Source of the DNA: Clostridia bacterium
GTDB lineage: Bacteria; Bacillota; Clostridia; Oscillospirales; Butyricicoccaceae
NCBI GenBank assembly: GCA_017394205.1
Contig: JAFOPS010000065.1
Coordinates: forward strand, 1 to 49,725
Direction: 5' to 3'
DNA: 49,725 bases
In this document: positions 42,942 through 49,725 of the stretch, piece after piece
Layout: each line of letters opens with the position of its first letter
Position numbering within the stretch: position 1 is the stretch's first letter
Notes under the pieces: generated by a model
What the model was told of the DNA's origin: nothing
Databases searched by the model: none
Seen by the model: only the letters and a program-made list of their open reading frames with translations
Position numbers and translations under genes: made by a program

Positions 42942-44476
42942 TCTTCCAGCCTCCCCGCCTGCACCAGCAGGCGATACAGCATTTCCGCCAGCTCGCCCCG
43001 CAAGATCGGGCAGGCAGGCTCCAGCGCGTCGGTCAAAACAGGCCAAAGGCCGTTTTCCAGACAAAAGGCCACGTCCTCCCGGGCCCATTTTGCCACGGAA
43101 TCGCCGTCGGGGCGGGCGGAAAGAATGTCCGTCCGGGGCGGCGTCCCCTCAAAGCCCAAAATCCGCGCGGCGCGGCGCACCATCACGGCGGCCTCCTGCC
43201 GGGAGATGGTGCTTTCGGGAATGAACCGGCTGCCGCCCACGCCCTGGACGATGCCGGCGTCAAAGGCCGCCGCGATCCACGGGGTGTACCATTTGCTTCC
43301 GGGCACGTCGGAAAACGGCGTCCCGCTCGCGGGCGAACGGCCCACGCCGCGGACGATGATGGCGCAGAACTCCGCCCGGGTCATCGTTTTTTCGGGGGCA
43401 AAGGTCCCGTCGCCCATCCCGTTGACGATCCCCGCCTTCGCCAGCGCCTCCACGGCGGCGCGGCAGGGCTGCCCCTCCAGATCGGAAAACAGCGGCGCCG
43501 AGGCAGCATCAAATACGTCGGTCATCTGATACAGCGGCGTCTGGCCCCGCTCCTGCCGCAGCAGGGCGGCCAGCGCGTAAAAGGCCTGACCGGTGGCCAT
43601 GCCGTCGACGGTCATGCCCGGGCCGTCCATATGGAGAAAGCCCTCGCCGGGGCGGTAATAGCGCAAAAGCCCGTCCAAAACGGTGCATCCGTTTTTCACG
43701 AAGCGTTCGTCAGAAAGGGGGATATCCAGCGTGGCCAGCGTCACCATCACCTGGGCGGTGGATTCGCAGGTGTCGTTGCCCCAGGTGGCATAGCCGCCGT
43801 CGGGCCGCTGCATGGCGGAAAGGACGGCGACGCCCCGCTCCACGGCGGCGCCCACGTCCGCCCGCTCACGATAAGGCGCCAGCGCCTGCAGCGCCATGGC
43901 CGTCATGTCGGAATCGGCGTACTCTCCCGTCTGGGCAAAGCCGCCGCCGGGCTTTTCCTTCGTCAGGATGTGGGCGATGAGCCCGTCGCGGGTGGTCCGG
44001 GTCTTGCCGGCGGGAGCGGCGGGGACGGGATAATTGCCGCAGTCCAGCGCCTTGAGCGCCCACACCGCGCCGTTGAGACCTGTGGAGACCGCCCGGTCAA
44101 AATCCCCCAGCGGGGCCGTCAGATCATAGCCCGCCACCCGGCGGGCGTCTTTTCCCAGCGCCGTGGCCGCCAGGATCACCCGGTCCTGATCGGTGATGCG
44201 GCGGGGATTGACGATCCCTTCTTTTTCGGAGACCTGCGCCTCCAGCGCGGCGTAATAGCCCTCCAGCCACCCCTCGGGGGCCGTCAGACCGCCCCGCACC
44301 ATGGCGATCACCGCCCATTCGCTGCCCGCGCCGGCGGGCACAGCGCCGTAGATCGACGCCAGATCCCGCGCCGCCGACAGGGCCGCGTCGGTCTCCGCTG
44401 CGGCGGGCAGGGCGCTTATGCAGATCGTCGCCGCCAGCAGGGCGGCAAGGATCCGCGAAACGGCTTTTGTTTTCAT
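42938..44476 (-). CDS. Secreted alpha/alpha-barrel protein with three SLH domains
   Basis: 512 residues. Residues 1-27 are a signal peptide (cleavage near ALPAAA-E). Residues 30-325 are a helical-barrel domain with prenyltransferase/squalene-cyclase-type repeats, marked by PGGGFAQTGEYADSDMTAMA (176-195), PDGGYATWGNDTCESTAQVM (225-244) and GEGFLHMDGPGMTVDGMATG. Three S-layer homology domains follow at about 330-377, 388-437 and 459-505; they bind cell-wall polymers. The barrel is the fold of the N-terminal domain of intrinsic factor and transcobalamin. Control by a B12 riboswitch and coupling to a DUF4430 gene suggest cobalamin capture. Catalytic Asp motifs of real cyclases are not evident. 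Confidence 0.85.
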   Translation of the reverse strand: MKTKAVSRILAALLAATICISALPAAAETDAALSAARDLASIYGAVPAGAGSEWAVIAMVRGGLTAPEGWLEGYYAALEAQVSEKEGIVNPRRITDQDRVILAATALGKDARRVAGYDLTAPLGDFDRAVSTGLNGAVWALKALDCGNYPVPAAPAGKTRTTRDGLIAHILTKEKPGGGFAQTGEYADSDMTAMALQALAPYRERADVGAAVERGVAVLSAMQRPDGGYATWGNDTCESTAQVMVTLATLDIPLSDERFVKNGCTVLDGLLRYYRPGEGFLHMDGPGMTVDGMATGQAFYALAALLRQERGQTPLYQMTDVFDAASAPLFSDLEGQPCRAAVEALAKAGIVNGMGDGTFAPEKTMTRAEFCAIIVRGVGRSPASGTPFSDVPGSKWYTPWIAAAFDAGIVQGVGGSRFIPESTISRQEAAVMVRRAARILGFEGTPPRTDILSARPDGDSVAKWAREDVAFCLENGLWPVLTDALEPACPILRGELAEMLYRLLVQAGRLEE

Positions 44477-44503
44477 TTGCAGCCTCCTTTTCCGTGGGTT
44501 GCC

Positions 44504-44547
44504 AAAAGAGCAGACGTCAGACCGGTTTTGCCCTTGTCTGACGCCTG
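44504..44547 (-). terminator. Second leader terminator before the SLH gene
   Basis: On the minus strand CAGGCGTCAGAC and GTCTGACGTCTG pair over 12 bp (one G-T) around 13 nt, followed by CTCTTTT. It lies only about 28 bp before the start codon of the SLH gene. Confidence 0.65.
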
Positions 44548-44603
44548 CCCCTTGGGGAAAAATATGAGAAGTATGGAAAGCGATCTCATGCGTCGGCGGC
44601 GGG

Positions 44604-44635
44604 CAAAAGAAAATCGTGACAGAACTCCGTCACGA
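44604..44635 (-). terminator. First leader terminator (riboswitch expression platform)
   Basis: On the minus strand TCGTGAC and GTCACGA form a 7-bp stem around GGAGTTCT, followed by TTTTCTTTT. It is directly downstream of the aptamer, as expected for cobalamin-dependent termination. Confidence 0.7.
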
Positions 44636-44639
44636 CCGA

Positions 44640-44915
44640 TCTTCTCGTTACCAAATGCCGCAGGTTCCCTGCGGCGGCTCGCGCATCGTCGACATTCTGG
44701 CTCGCACATTGGGGCGACGACGCCTGCGCCCGTCCGTCCTACCTTCCCGGTCTCCCAGTGGCCGGCTCACGCCGCGGACGAAGGGCTCCTGTGCATACAG
44801 CTACGGTTCAAGCTCCGGACTTCCACCGGATTTCCTAATTCCTGCGCCTGCCAAACGGCAGTCTTCACGCGGAACACGATACAACCTATGCAGTTGTGCA
44901 GCGGCATCCGCCGCT
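44640..44915 (-). ncRNA. Cobalamin (B12) riboswitch
   Basis: On the minus strand the aptamer core is clear: GGAAATCCGGTGGAAGTCC and GAGCTTGAACCG (44803-44835), GCCACTGGGAGACCGGGAAG (44742-44762) and the B12-box-like GAGCCAGAATGTCG (44690-44704). These blocks have the order of the class I cobalamin element. Side hairpins GCGGC-GGAT-GCCGC (44901-44914) and GCCGCAGG-GAA-CCTGCGGC (44661-44679) flank it. Binding of cobalamin should favour the terminators that follow and stop transcription of the SLH and DUF4430 genes. Confidence 0.9.
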
Positions 44916-44921
44916 ACTTAT

Positions 44922-44950
44922 ACAATAACGGCAACGGCCTCAATTGTCAA
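44922..44950 (-). promoter_or_regulatory. Promoter of the riboswitch-controlled operon
   Basis: On the minus strand a perfect TTGACA and TATTGT are 17 bp apart, placing the transcript start about at the first aptamer hairpin. Confidence 0.75.
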
Positions 44951-44993
44951 CCCCCAATTTCCGCCGGAGCCGCCGCGAAGGCTCCGGTGTCTT

Positions 44994-45260
44994 TCAGGCT
45001 TCCTCCTGCGAAACCGGCGGGCGGGCGGCGATGAGCGCCAGCTTTTGCTCCCGGGACAGATGCTTGAGCTCCCATTCCCGGCGCATGGCCGCCTGCTTCG
45101 TTTCAAACGCTTCGAAATAAACAAGCTCCGCGGGCAGGCGGGCCCGGACGTATTTCGAGCCGCGGCCGCCGTTGTGGGCGCGCAGGCGGCGGCGCAGATC
45201 GACGGTGTAGCCGCCGTAAAGCGTCCCGTCGGCGCACCGCAGAAGATAGGCGTAATACAA
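44994..45260 (-). CDS. GIY-YIG nuclease-domain protein
   Basis: 88 residues, a stand-alone GIY-YIG domain (UPF0213/YhbQ type). The motif reads MYYAYLLRCADGTLYGGYTVDLRRRLRAHNGG, with the catalytic Tyr pair and Arg, and Glu in AMRREWELKHLSREQKL. YIG is replaced by LYGGY, as in many family members. Such proteins are inferred to cut or bind branched or damaged DNA. The start is TTG with AAAGGAGG 10 bp upstream; no ATG is in frame. Confidence 0.85.
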   Translation of the reverse strand: MYYAYLLRCADGTLYGGYTVDLRRRLRAHNGGRGSKYVRARLPAELVYFEAFETKQAAMRREWELKHLSREQKLALIAARPPVSQEEA

Positions 45261-45395
45261 CCCTCATCCGCCTCCTTTCGCCTCATTTTAGCAAAAAATC
45301 CCCGCCGGAGCAAGGCTGTTTTGCCGCGGGCGGGCTTTTCTTTCGGCAAAAACCGTGGTATAGTAGGGAAAACACATTCGAAAAGAGGGGCTTTT

Positions 45396-46190
45396 ATGAT
45401 CCTTCAGGGCAAGCTTTATTCCCAGACGCTGGATATGGAGACCGGCGCGGTCTTCGTGGCCGCCGACGACTGCGGCGCGGTCCCGCCCCGCAAGGTGGCC
45501 TATCTGCTCCACGGGCTTCAGGGGCGGTACGACGATTTTCTCCACTACACCGTCCTGCCCGACCTGTGCCGGAGCTACCACTGTCTGTTCGTTTTGCCCG
45601 ACGCCCAGCGGAGCTTTTACACCGACATGGCCTGCGGCAACGATTATTTCACCTATCTCACCCGGGAGCTGCCAAGGCTGGTTTCCGACCTGTTCCGGGT
45701 GTCGTCCGCGCCGGAGGACACGGTGATCCTGGGGGCCTCCATGGGCGGCTTCGGCGCGCTGAAGGCGGCGCTGACCTTCCCGGAGCGCTACGCCGCCTGC
45801 GCGGCCTTTTCTCCCTGCTGTCTCGATCTCGCCGATTATCTCCGCCCCGCCTGGCGCTCGGGGGAGGAGGGCGACGCCTTCCGCCGGATCTTCGGCGACA
45901 AGCTGGCGGCCGATTTTCTGGCGGCCTTCGGACCCGACAGCAGCCGCCTGCCGGAAAACGATCTGCTTTCGCTGGCAGGGGCGGCGGCGGGAGCGAGCGC
46001 CCGCCCCCGGATCTTCACCTGCTGGGGCAGCGAGGATATCTTCCGGGACACCAACCGCCGTTTCCCGCAGCAAATGGCGGCGCTGGGCTGGCCCGTCGAG
46101 AGCCGGGAGCTGCCGGGTCATATGCACAACTGGGTGTTTTTCAACGAGGCCCTCAAGCTGGCGCTGCCCTTCTGTCTGGGAGAAGCATGA
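45396..46190 (+). CDS. Esterase-family alpha/beta hydrolase
   Basis: 264 residues, resembling the EstA/esterase D group. LLHGLQGRYDDFLHY is the oxyanion strand, Ser115 in LGASMGGFGALKAAL is the nucleophile, Asp in CWGSEDIF and His in LPGHMHNWVFF complete the triad. There is no signal peptide. These enzymes cleave short acyl esters or S-formylglutathione-like thioesters. A TATAGT at 45359 is the likely -10; GAGGGG precedes the ATG. Confidence 0.88.
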   Translation: MILQGKLYSQTLDMETGAVFVAADDCGAVPPRKVAYLLHGLQGRYDDFLHYTVLPDLCRSYHCLFVLPDAQRSFYTDMACGNDYFTYLTRELPRLVSDLFRVSSAPEDTVILGASMGGFGALKAALTFPERYAACAAFSPCCLDLADYLRPAWRSGEEGDAFRRIFGDKLAADFLAAFGPDSSRLPENDLLSLAGAAAGASARPRIFTCWGSEDIFRDTNRRFPQQMAALGWPVESRELPGHMHNWVFFNEALKLALPFCLGEA

Positions 46191-46227
46191 TTCCGAATTG
46201 TAATATTATAATAGAATAATACAAAAA

Positions 46228-46268
46228 GAAATCGCCCTGTCCGTAGTATAGGGCGATTTCTCGTTTTT
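46228..46268. terminator. Bidirectional terminator between esterase and kbl
   Basis: GAAATCGCCCT and AGGGCGATTTC pair over 11 bp around an 11-nt loop; TCGTTTTT follows on the plus side and A-rich sequence on the other. Confidence 0.75.
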
Positions 46269-46277
46269 CAGTTGGTT

Positions 46278-47465
46278 TTACAGGCCCATTTCCTGCTTGA
46301 CCTCGCCGAAGCACTTGATGGCGAAGTCCAGGTCCTCCTTGGTGTGGCCCGCGGAGATCTGGGTGCGGATGCGGTCCTTGCCGCGAGGCACCACGGGATA
46401 GCAGAAGGCGATCACATAGACGCCCTTTTCCAGCATCCGGTTGGCAAACTCGTGAGCGACCTTGGGATCGTAGAGCATCACGGGGACGATGGGATGCTCG
46501 CCGGGCAGCAGGTCAAAGCCCAGCTTCTCCATGCCGGCGCGGAAATAGGCGGCGTTTTCATGCACCTTGTCCCGCAGGGCGGTGGAGTGCTCCAGCAGGT
46601 CGATGGTCTTCAGCGTGGCGGCGCAGATGGCGGGCGCCAGCGTGTTGGAGAACAGATAGGGGCGGCTCTTCTGACGGAGCAGGTCCACGATGGGCTGCCG
46701 CGCGGCGGTATAGCCGCCGGAGGCGCCGCCCATGGCCTTGCCGAAGGTGCCGGTGATGATGTCCACCCGGCCCATGACGCCGCAATATTCGCAGGTGCCC
46801 CGGCCGTGCTCGCCCATAAAGCCCACGGCGTGGCTGTCGTCCACCATGGTCAGCGCGTCGAACTCGTCGGCCAGATCGCAGATGGCCTTCATGTTGGCGA
46901 TATAGCCGTCCATGGAGAAGACGCCGTCGGTGGCGATGATGATCTTTTTGCAGCCGGTGGCGCGGGCGTCCTCCAGCTGCTTCCGCAGGTCGGCCATGTC
47001 GTTGTTTTTATAGCGATAGCGCTTGGCCTTGCACAGGCGGACGCCGTCGATGATGGAGGCGTGGTTGAGCTCGTCGGAGATCACGGCGTCCTCGGCGCCC
47101 AGCAGGGTCTCAAACAGGCCGCCGTTGGCGTCGAAGCAGGAGGAGTACAGAATGGCGTCGTCGGTGCCGGCAAAGGCGGCGATGCGCTTTTCCAGCTCCT
47201 TGTGGATCTGCTGGGTGCCGCAGATAAAGCGGACGGAAGACAGGCCGAAGCCCCAGCGGTCATAGCTCTCCTTGGCGGCGGCGATCAGCTCGGGGTTGTT
47301 GGACAGGCCCAGATAGTTGTTGGCGCACATATTGACCACATGCGCCTTTTTCGTGGTGTCGATCACAGAGCGCTGGGGGGTGGTGATGACGCGTTCTTCC
47401 CGCCAGGTCCCGGCCTCGCGGATGGCGTCAAGCTCCTGTTCAAAGGCTTTCAGTGCGGTTTTCAT
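46278..47465 (-). CDS. kbl: Glycine C-acetyltransferase (2-amino-3-ketobutyrate CoA ligase)
   Basis: 395 residues, family length. A PLP enzyme of the alpha-oxoamine synthase group: [48 protein letters not shown] and the PLP Lys243 in [14 protein letters not shown]. It cleaves 2-amino-3-ketobutyrate with CoA to glycine and acetyl-CoA. It is 12 bp after tdh, forming the threonine-to-glycine pathway. Confidence 0.96.
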   Translation of the reverse strand: MKTALKAFEQELDAIREAGTWREERVITTPQRSVIDTTKKAHVVNMCANNYLGLSNNPELIAAAKESYDRWGFGLSSVRFICGTQQIHKELEKRIAAFAGTDDAILYSSCFDANGGLFETLLGAEDAVISDELNHASIIDGVRLCKAKRYRYKNNDMADLRKQLEDARATGCKKIIIATDGVFSMDGYIANMKAICDLADEFDALTMVDDSHAVGFMGEHGRGTCEYCGVMGRVDIITGTFGKAMGGASGGYTAARQPIVDLLRQKSRPYLFSNTLAPAICAATLKTIDLLEHSTALRDKVHENAAYFRAGMEKLGFDLLPGEHPIVPVMLYDPKVAHEFANRMLEKGVYVIAFCYPVVPRGKDRIRTQISAGHTKEDLDFAIKCFGEVKQEMGL

Positions 47466-47477
47466 AGCGGTTCCTCC

Positions 47478-48518
47478 TTATTTCGTCCAGTCGAGCACGA
47501 CTTTTCCCGACTCGCCGCTGTTCATGGCGGCGAAGCCCTTTTCAAACTCGGTGTAGTGGAAGCGATGGGTGATGACGGGGGTGAGATCCAGGCCGCCCTG
47601 CACCATATAGCTCATCTTGTGCCAGTTGTCCATCTTGCGGCCGTAGATGCCCTGGAGGCACAGGCCCTTGCAGATGATGTCGTTCATGTCCACCTCGATG
47701 GGCTTGTTGCCCAGGCCCAGCAGCGAGATCTTGCCGCCGTTGCGCATCACGGAGCACATCTGGCGGAAGGCGGCGCCGCTGCCGCTCATTTCCAGACCCA
47801 CGTCGAAGCCCTCCTTCAGGCCCTGCTCCTTCATCACCTGCAGCAGATCCTCGCGGCCGGTGTTCACGGCGGCGTCCACGCCCATCTTGCGGGCCAGACC
47901 CAGGCGGTAATCGTTCAGGTCGGTGATGATGACGCGGCGGGCGCCGGCGTATTTGCAGATGCCGGCGGCGATGATGCCGATGGGGCCGGCGCCGGTGATG
48001 AGCACGTCCTCGCCCACCAGATCCCACATCAGCGCGGTGTGGGTGGCGTTGCCGAAGGCGTCGAAGAAGGCCACCACGTCCTCGTCCAGGCTCTCGTCGA
48101 TGGGGATGACGTTGGTCTGGGGGATGCAGAGATATTCGGCAAAGGCGCCGTCCCGGTCAACGCCCACGCTGGTGGTGTTCTTGCACCACTGGATGTTGCC
48201 GGTGTGGCAGTTGCGGCAGCGGTGGCAGGTGATATGTCCCTCGCCGGAGACCCGCTGTCCCACGGTGAGCCCCGTGACGCCCTCGCCCATTTCGGCGATC
48301 TCGCCCACGTATTCGTGGCCGATGGTCATGGGCGGATGGGTGATATGGATCCGCGCCCAGGGATCCCAGTTATAGATGTGTACGTCGGTGCCGCAGATGG
48401 CGGTCTTGTGGACCTTGATGAGCACCTCGCCGGGGCCGGGCACCGGCACGGGAACACGCCGCAGCTCCAGGCCGGGGCCGGCGGTGGGCTTTACGATGGC
48501 GTCCATGAGTCGTTCCAT
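47478..48518 (-). CDS. tdh: L-threonine 3-dehydrogenase, zinc type
   Basis: 346 residues of the medium-chain dehydrogenase family. Catalytic zinc ligands Cys42 (AICGTDVH), His68 and Glu69 (TIGHEY); structural zinc Cys98, Cys101, Cys104 and Cys112. ITGAGPIGIIAAGICKYAGA is the NAD site. It oxidises threonine to 2-amino-3-ketobutyrate, the substrate of kbl. I chose ATG 48518, with GGGAGGA 7-8 bp upstream. Confidence 0.96.
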   Translation of the reverse strand: MERLMDAIVKPTAGPGLELRRVPVPVPGPGEVLIKVHKTAICGTDVHIYNWDPWARIHITHPPMTIGHEYVGEIAEMGEGVTGLTVGQRVSGEGHITCHRCRNCHTGNIQWCKNTTSVGVDRDGAFAEYLCIPQTNVIPIDESLDEDVVAFFDAFGNATHTALMWDLVGEDVLITGAGPIGIIAAGICKYAGARRVIITDLNDYRLGLARKMGVDAAVNTGREDLLQVMKEQGLKEGFDVGLEMSGSGAAFRQMCSVMRNGGKISLLGLGNKPIEVDMNDIICKGLCLQGIYGRKMDNWHKMSYMVQGGLDLTPVITHRFHYTEFEKGFAAMNSGESGKVVLDWTK

Positions 48519-48538
48519 AAGCTGTCCTCCCATAAAAG

Positions 48539-48558
48539 ACAAATGTATTTGATTTGTG
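48539..48558. promoter_or_regulatory. Inverted repeat in the tdh leader
   Basis: ACAAAT and ATTTGT flank GTATTTG; ATACATTT also occurs twice nearby (48546 and 48560 region, minus strand). It lies between promoter and start and may be an operator. Regulator unknown. Confidence 0.35.
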
Positions 48559-48582
48559 CATAAATGTATCTCTGACAAGGAC

Positions 48583-48611
48583 ATGATACCGCGATTTTTT
48601 TCCTCTGTCAA
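48583..48611 (-). promoter_or_regulatory. Promoter of tdh-kbl
   Basis: On the minus strand a perfect TTGACA and TATCAT are 17 bp apart; the leader is about 55 nt. Confidence 0.75.
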
Positions 48612-48638
48612 TGAAAAACAGGAAGTTTTTGCCCGCCC

Positions 48639-48667
48639 TTGCATCTTGCCGCCGCAGATGGTACAAT
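48639..48667 (+). promoter_or_regulatory. Promoter of the DUF1292 gene
   Basis: TTGCAT and TACAAT are 17 bp apart. It diverges from the tdh promoter. Confidence 0.65.
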
Positions 48668-48703
48668 CAAGGCAGAAATCCACAAGGAAAGGCGGCAGAC
48701 GGC

Positions 48704-48952
48704 ATGGAAGACAAGCAGTTCATCACCCTGGAGGTGGAGGGCGGCGCACCGCTGAAATGCGAGGTGGTGGGCGTGTTTCCCTTTGCGGGAAAGGAATACG
48801 TGGCCCTGATCCCGCCCGACCGGGGCGGCGCGGCGGAGATCTTGCGCTATGAGAGCGACGGCGTCAATTATTCCATCTATTCCATCGAGGACGACGACGA
48901 ATACGACCGGGCCGCCGACGAATATCAGCGGCTGATCAACGGCGCCGACTGA
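48704..48952 (+). CDS. DUF1292 family protein
   Basis: 82 residues, acidic. ITLEVEGGAPLKCEVVGVFPFAGKEYVALIPPD and EILRYESDG match DUF1292 (YrzB-like), a small Firmicutes family of unknown role, usually found beside yrrK/yrzL elsewhere. Here it stands alone. The ATG is fixed by family start; the ribosome-binding site (AAGGAAAGGCGG) is diffuse. Confidence 0.85.
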   Translation: MEDKQFITLEVEGGAPLKCEVVGVFPFAGKEYVALIPPDRGGAAEILRYESDGVNYSIYSIEDDDEYDRAADEYQRLINGAD

Positions 48953-48977
48953 TCCCCGCAAGCGCGAAAACCAAAGC

Positions 48978-49005
48978 AAAAACCGCGGAAAACCGCGGTT
49001 TTTTT
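48978..49005. terminator. Bidirectional terminator
   Basis: AAAACCGCGG and CCGCGGTTTT pair around AAAA, with A and T runs on both sides. It serves DUF1292 and the converging NUDIX gene. Confidence 0.8.
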
Positions 49006-49007
49006 CG

Positions 49008-49475
49008 TTATCGAATGGGTTTCCCGTTCAAAACGGCGCGCTCCAGCCGTTCGCCCCGATAAACCAGCTTGAGAGAGAAAAAGGGCTCGTTCCGCTCCAG
49101 CAGGTCGAGAAAGATGCGGTCGCCCTCCCACATGGGCAGCGACAGCAGCCTTTCCCGGGGGATCCACTCCAGCACGCCCTCGTCGCACTCCCGCAGGGCG
49201 CCGGAAAAGCCCCCGGCGGTGAACAGGTGCATCTGTTCCGTGCCCCATTCGTCGGAAACGAAGGTCACCAGCCCGCGATAGCGGTAATCCGTCAGGGTGA
49301 GGCCGGTCTCCTCCTTCGTTTCCCGCAAGAGGCAGTCCTCGGGGCTTTCGCCCTCCTGGAACTTGCCGCCGATGCCGATCCATTTGTCCCGGTTTTCGTC
49401 GTGCTCCTTTTTCACCCGGTGGAGCATGAGATAGCACCCGTCCTTTTCGATATAGCAAAGCGTGGTCTGCTTCAT
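49008..49475 (-). CDS. NUDIX hydrolase (8-oxo-dGTPase-like)
   Basis: 155 residues. The NUDIX box is GGKFQEGESPEDCLLRETKEETGL, complete for GX5EX7REUXEEXGU. The strand CYLMLHRVKKEHDENRDKWIGIGGK is typical of MutT/YtkD-like members that clear oxidised nucleotides. AAAGGAG lies 7 bp before the ATG. Confidence 0.9.
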   Translation of the reverse strand: MKQTTLCYIEKDGCYLMLHRVKKEHDENRDKWIGIGGKFQEGESPEDCLLRETKEETGLTLTDYRYRGLVTFVSDEWGTEQMHLFTAGGFSGALRECDEGVLEWIPRERLLSLPMWEGDRIFLDLLERNEPFFSLKLVYRGERLERAVLNGKPIR

Positions 49476-49509
49476 AAGCTGGCTCCTTTCGGGGGGTGAT
49501 CCTGTAAAA

Positions 49510-49538
49510 AGTGTACTCCATCCCGCCCAAAATAGCAA
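49510..49538 (-). promoter_or_regulatory. Promoter of the NUDIX gene
   Basis: On the minus strand TTGCTA and TACACT are 17 bp apart. Confidence 0.5.
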
Positions 49539-49558
49539 GCAAAACCCTCTGTGTCCGC

Positions 49559-49584
49559 GAAAAAGCCGCCCGTTACGGGCGGCT
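49559..49584 (-). terminator. Terminator of an off-window gene
   Basis: AGCCGCCCG and CGGGCGGCT pair around TAA, followed by TTTT on the minus strand. Confidence 0.7.
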
Positions 49585-49587
49585 TAG

Positions 49588-49725
49588 ACTGTCGAAAAAC
49601 CCGCTGCGCTGGGCTTTTTCGCCAATTTGGCACCGGCCTGCGGGCCGGAGTTCGCCGCATTTTTTGCGAAAAAACGCGGCGGGTCGTGGTGTTTTTGACC
49701 ATTTTCACACAGAAAACGGCCAAAA
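49588..49725. repeat. Palindromic intergenic repeat at the right edge
   Basis: CGAAAAACCC/GGGCTTTTTCG, CCGGCCTGCGGGCCGG, and CGCCGC-A-TTTTTT/AAAAAA-C-GCGGCG follow each other without coding potential. The density of palindromes suggests a dispersed repeat element that continues past the window edge. Confidence 0.4.

Noticed and set aside
46272..48563. A 763-codon plus-strand open frame over kbl and tdh
   Set aside because: It is the antisense shadow of two well-supported genes, Gly/His/Ala/Val-rich with no family resemblance, produced by GC-biased codons.

Overview
The window looks like chromosome of a GC-rich, Gram-positive, anaerobic Clostridia member. I infer an Oscillospirales/Oscillospiraceae-type gut bacterium. 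The basis is the GC-rich codon use, strong GGAGG-type ribosome-binding sites, contiguous S10-spc-alpha ribosomal clusters, a Gram-positive-type LexA box, an NfnAB-type bifurcating oxidoreductase and an SLH-domain surface protein. The species cannot be fixed from sequence reading alone.

Layout. 1-2000: an AT-richer alpha/beta hydrolase, an initiator tRNA with its own promoter and terminator, and tRNA-derived fragments beside it. 2.1-9.5 kb: a small DtxR/MntR-type regulator; a PII-like sensor with a DUF1538 membrane protein; a COG2426 membrane protein with a C39-like enzyme; DegV; nfnAB. 9.8-14.6 kb: a MATE exporter behind a probable transcription attenuator; an ECF S-component / YwlG / YggS operon, probably linked to vitamin B6; a YjdF-like membrane protein; a CBS-pair protein. 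14.9-19.3 kb: an RluA - VanW - gamma-glutamyltransferase - hydrolase operon. 19.4-21.4 kb: two less GC-rich genes, a GNAT acetyltransferase and a secreted C39-like cysteine peptidase.

21.8-38.0 kb holds the ribosomal supercluster on the minus strand, rpsJ to rplQ, with secY, adk, map, infA, rpmJ and rpoA. It has a strong promoter, a leader of about 410 nt, an odd 285-bp palindrome-rich insertion between rpsN and rpsH, and an Arg/Asp-rich tail on S3. Divergent from it are lexA (operator over the -35 box) and the overlapping recG, followed by a histidine phosphatase.

42-45 kb is the most interesting part. A cobalamin riboswitch with two terminator hairpins precedes a translationally coupled pair: a secreted alpha/alpha-barrel protein with three SLH domains, and a membrane-anchored proline-rich DUF4430 protein. 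These two folds are the halves of animal intrinsic factor and transcobalamin. I infer a split, surface-displayed B12 capture system. The right end has a GIY-YIG protein, an esterase, the kbl-tdh threonine-degradation operon, a DUF1292 protein, a NUDIX hydrolase and a terminal palindromic repeat.
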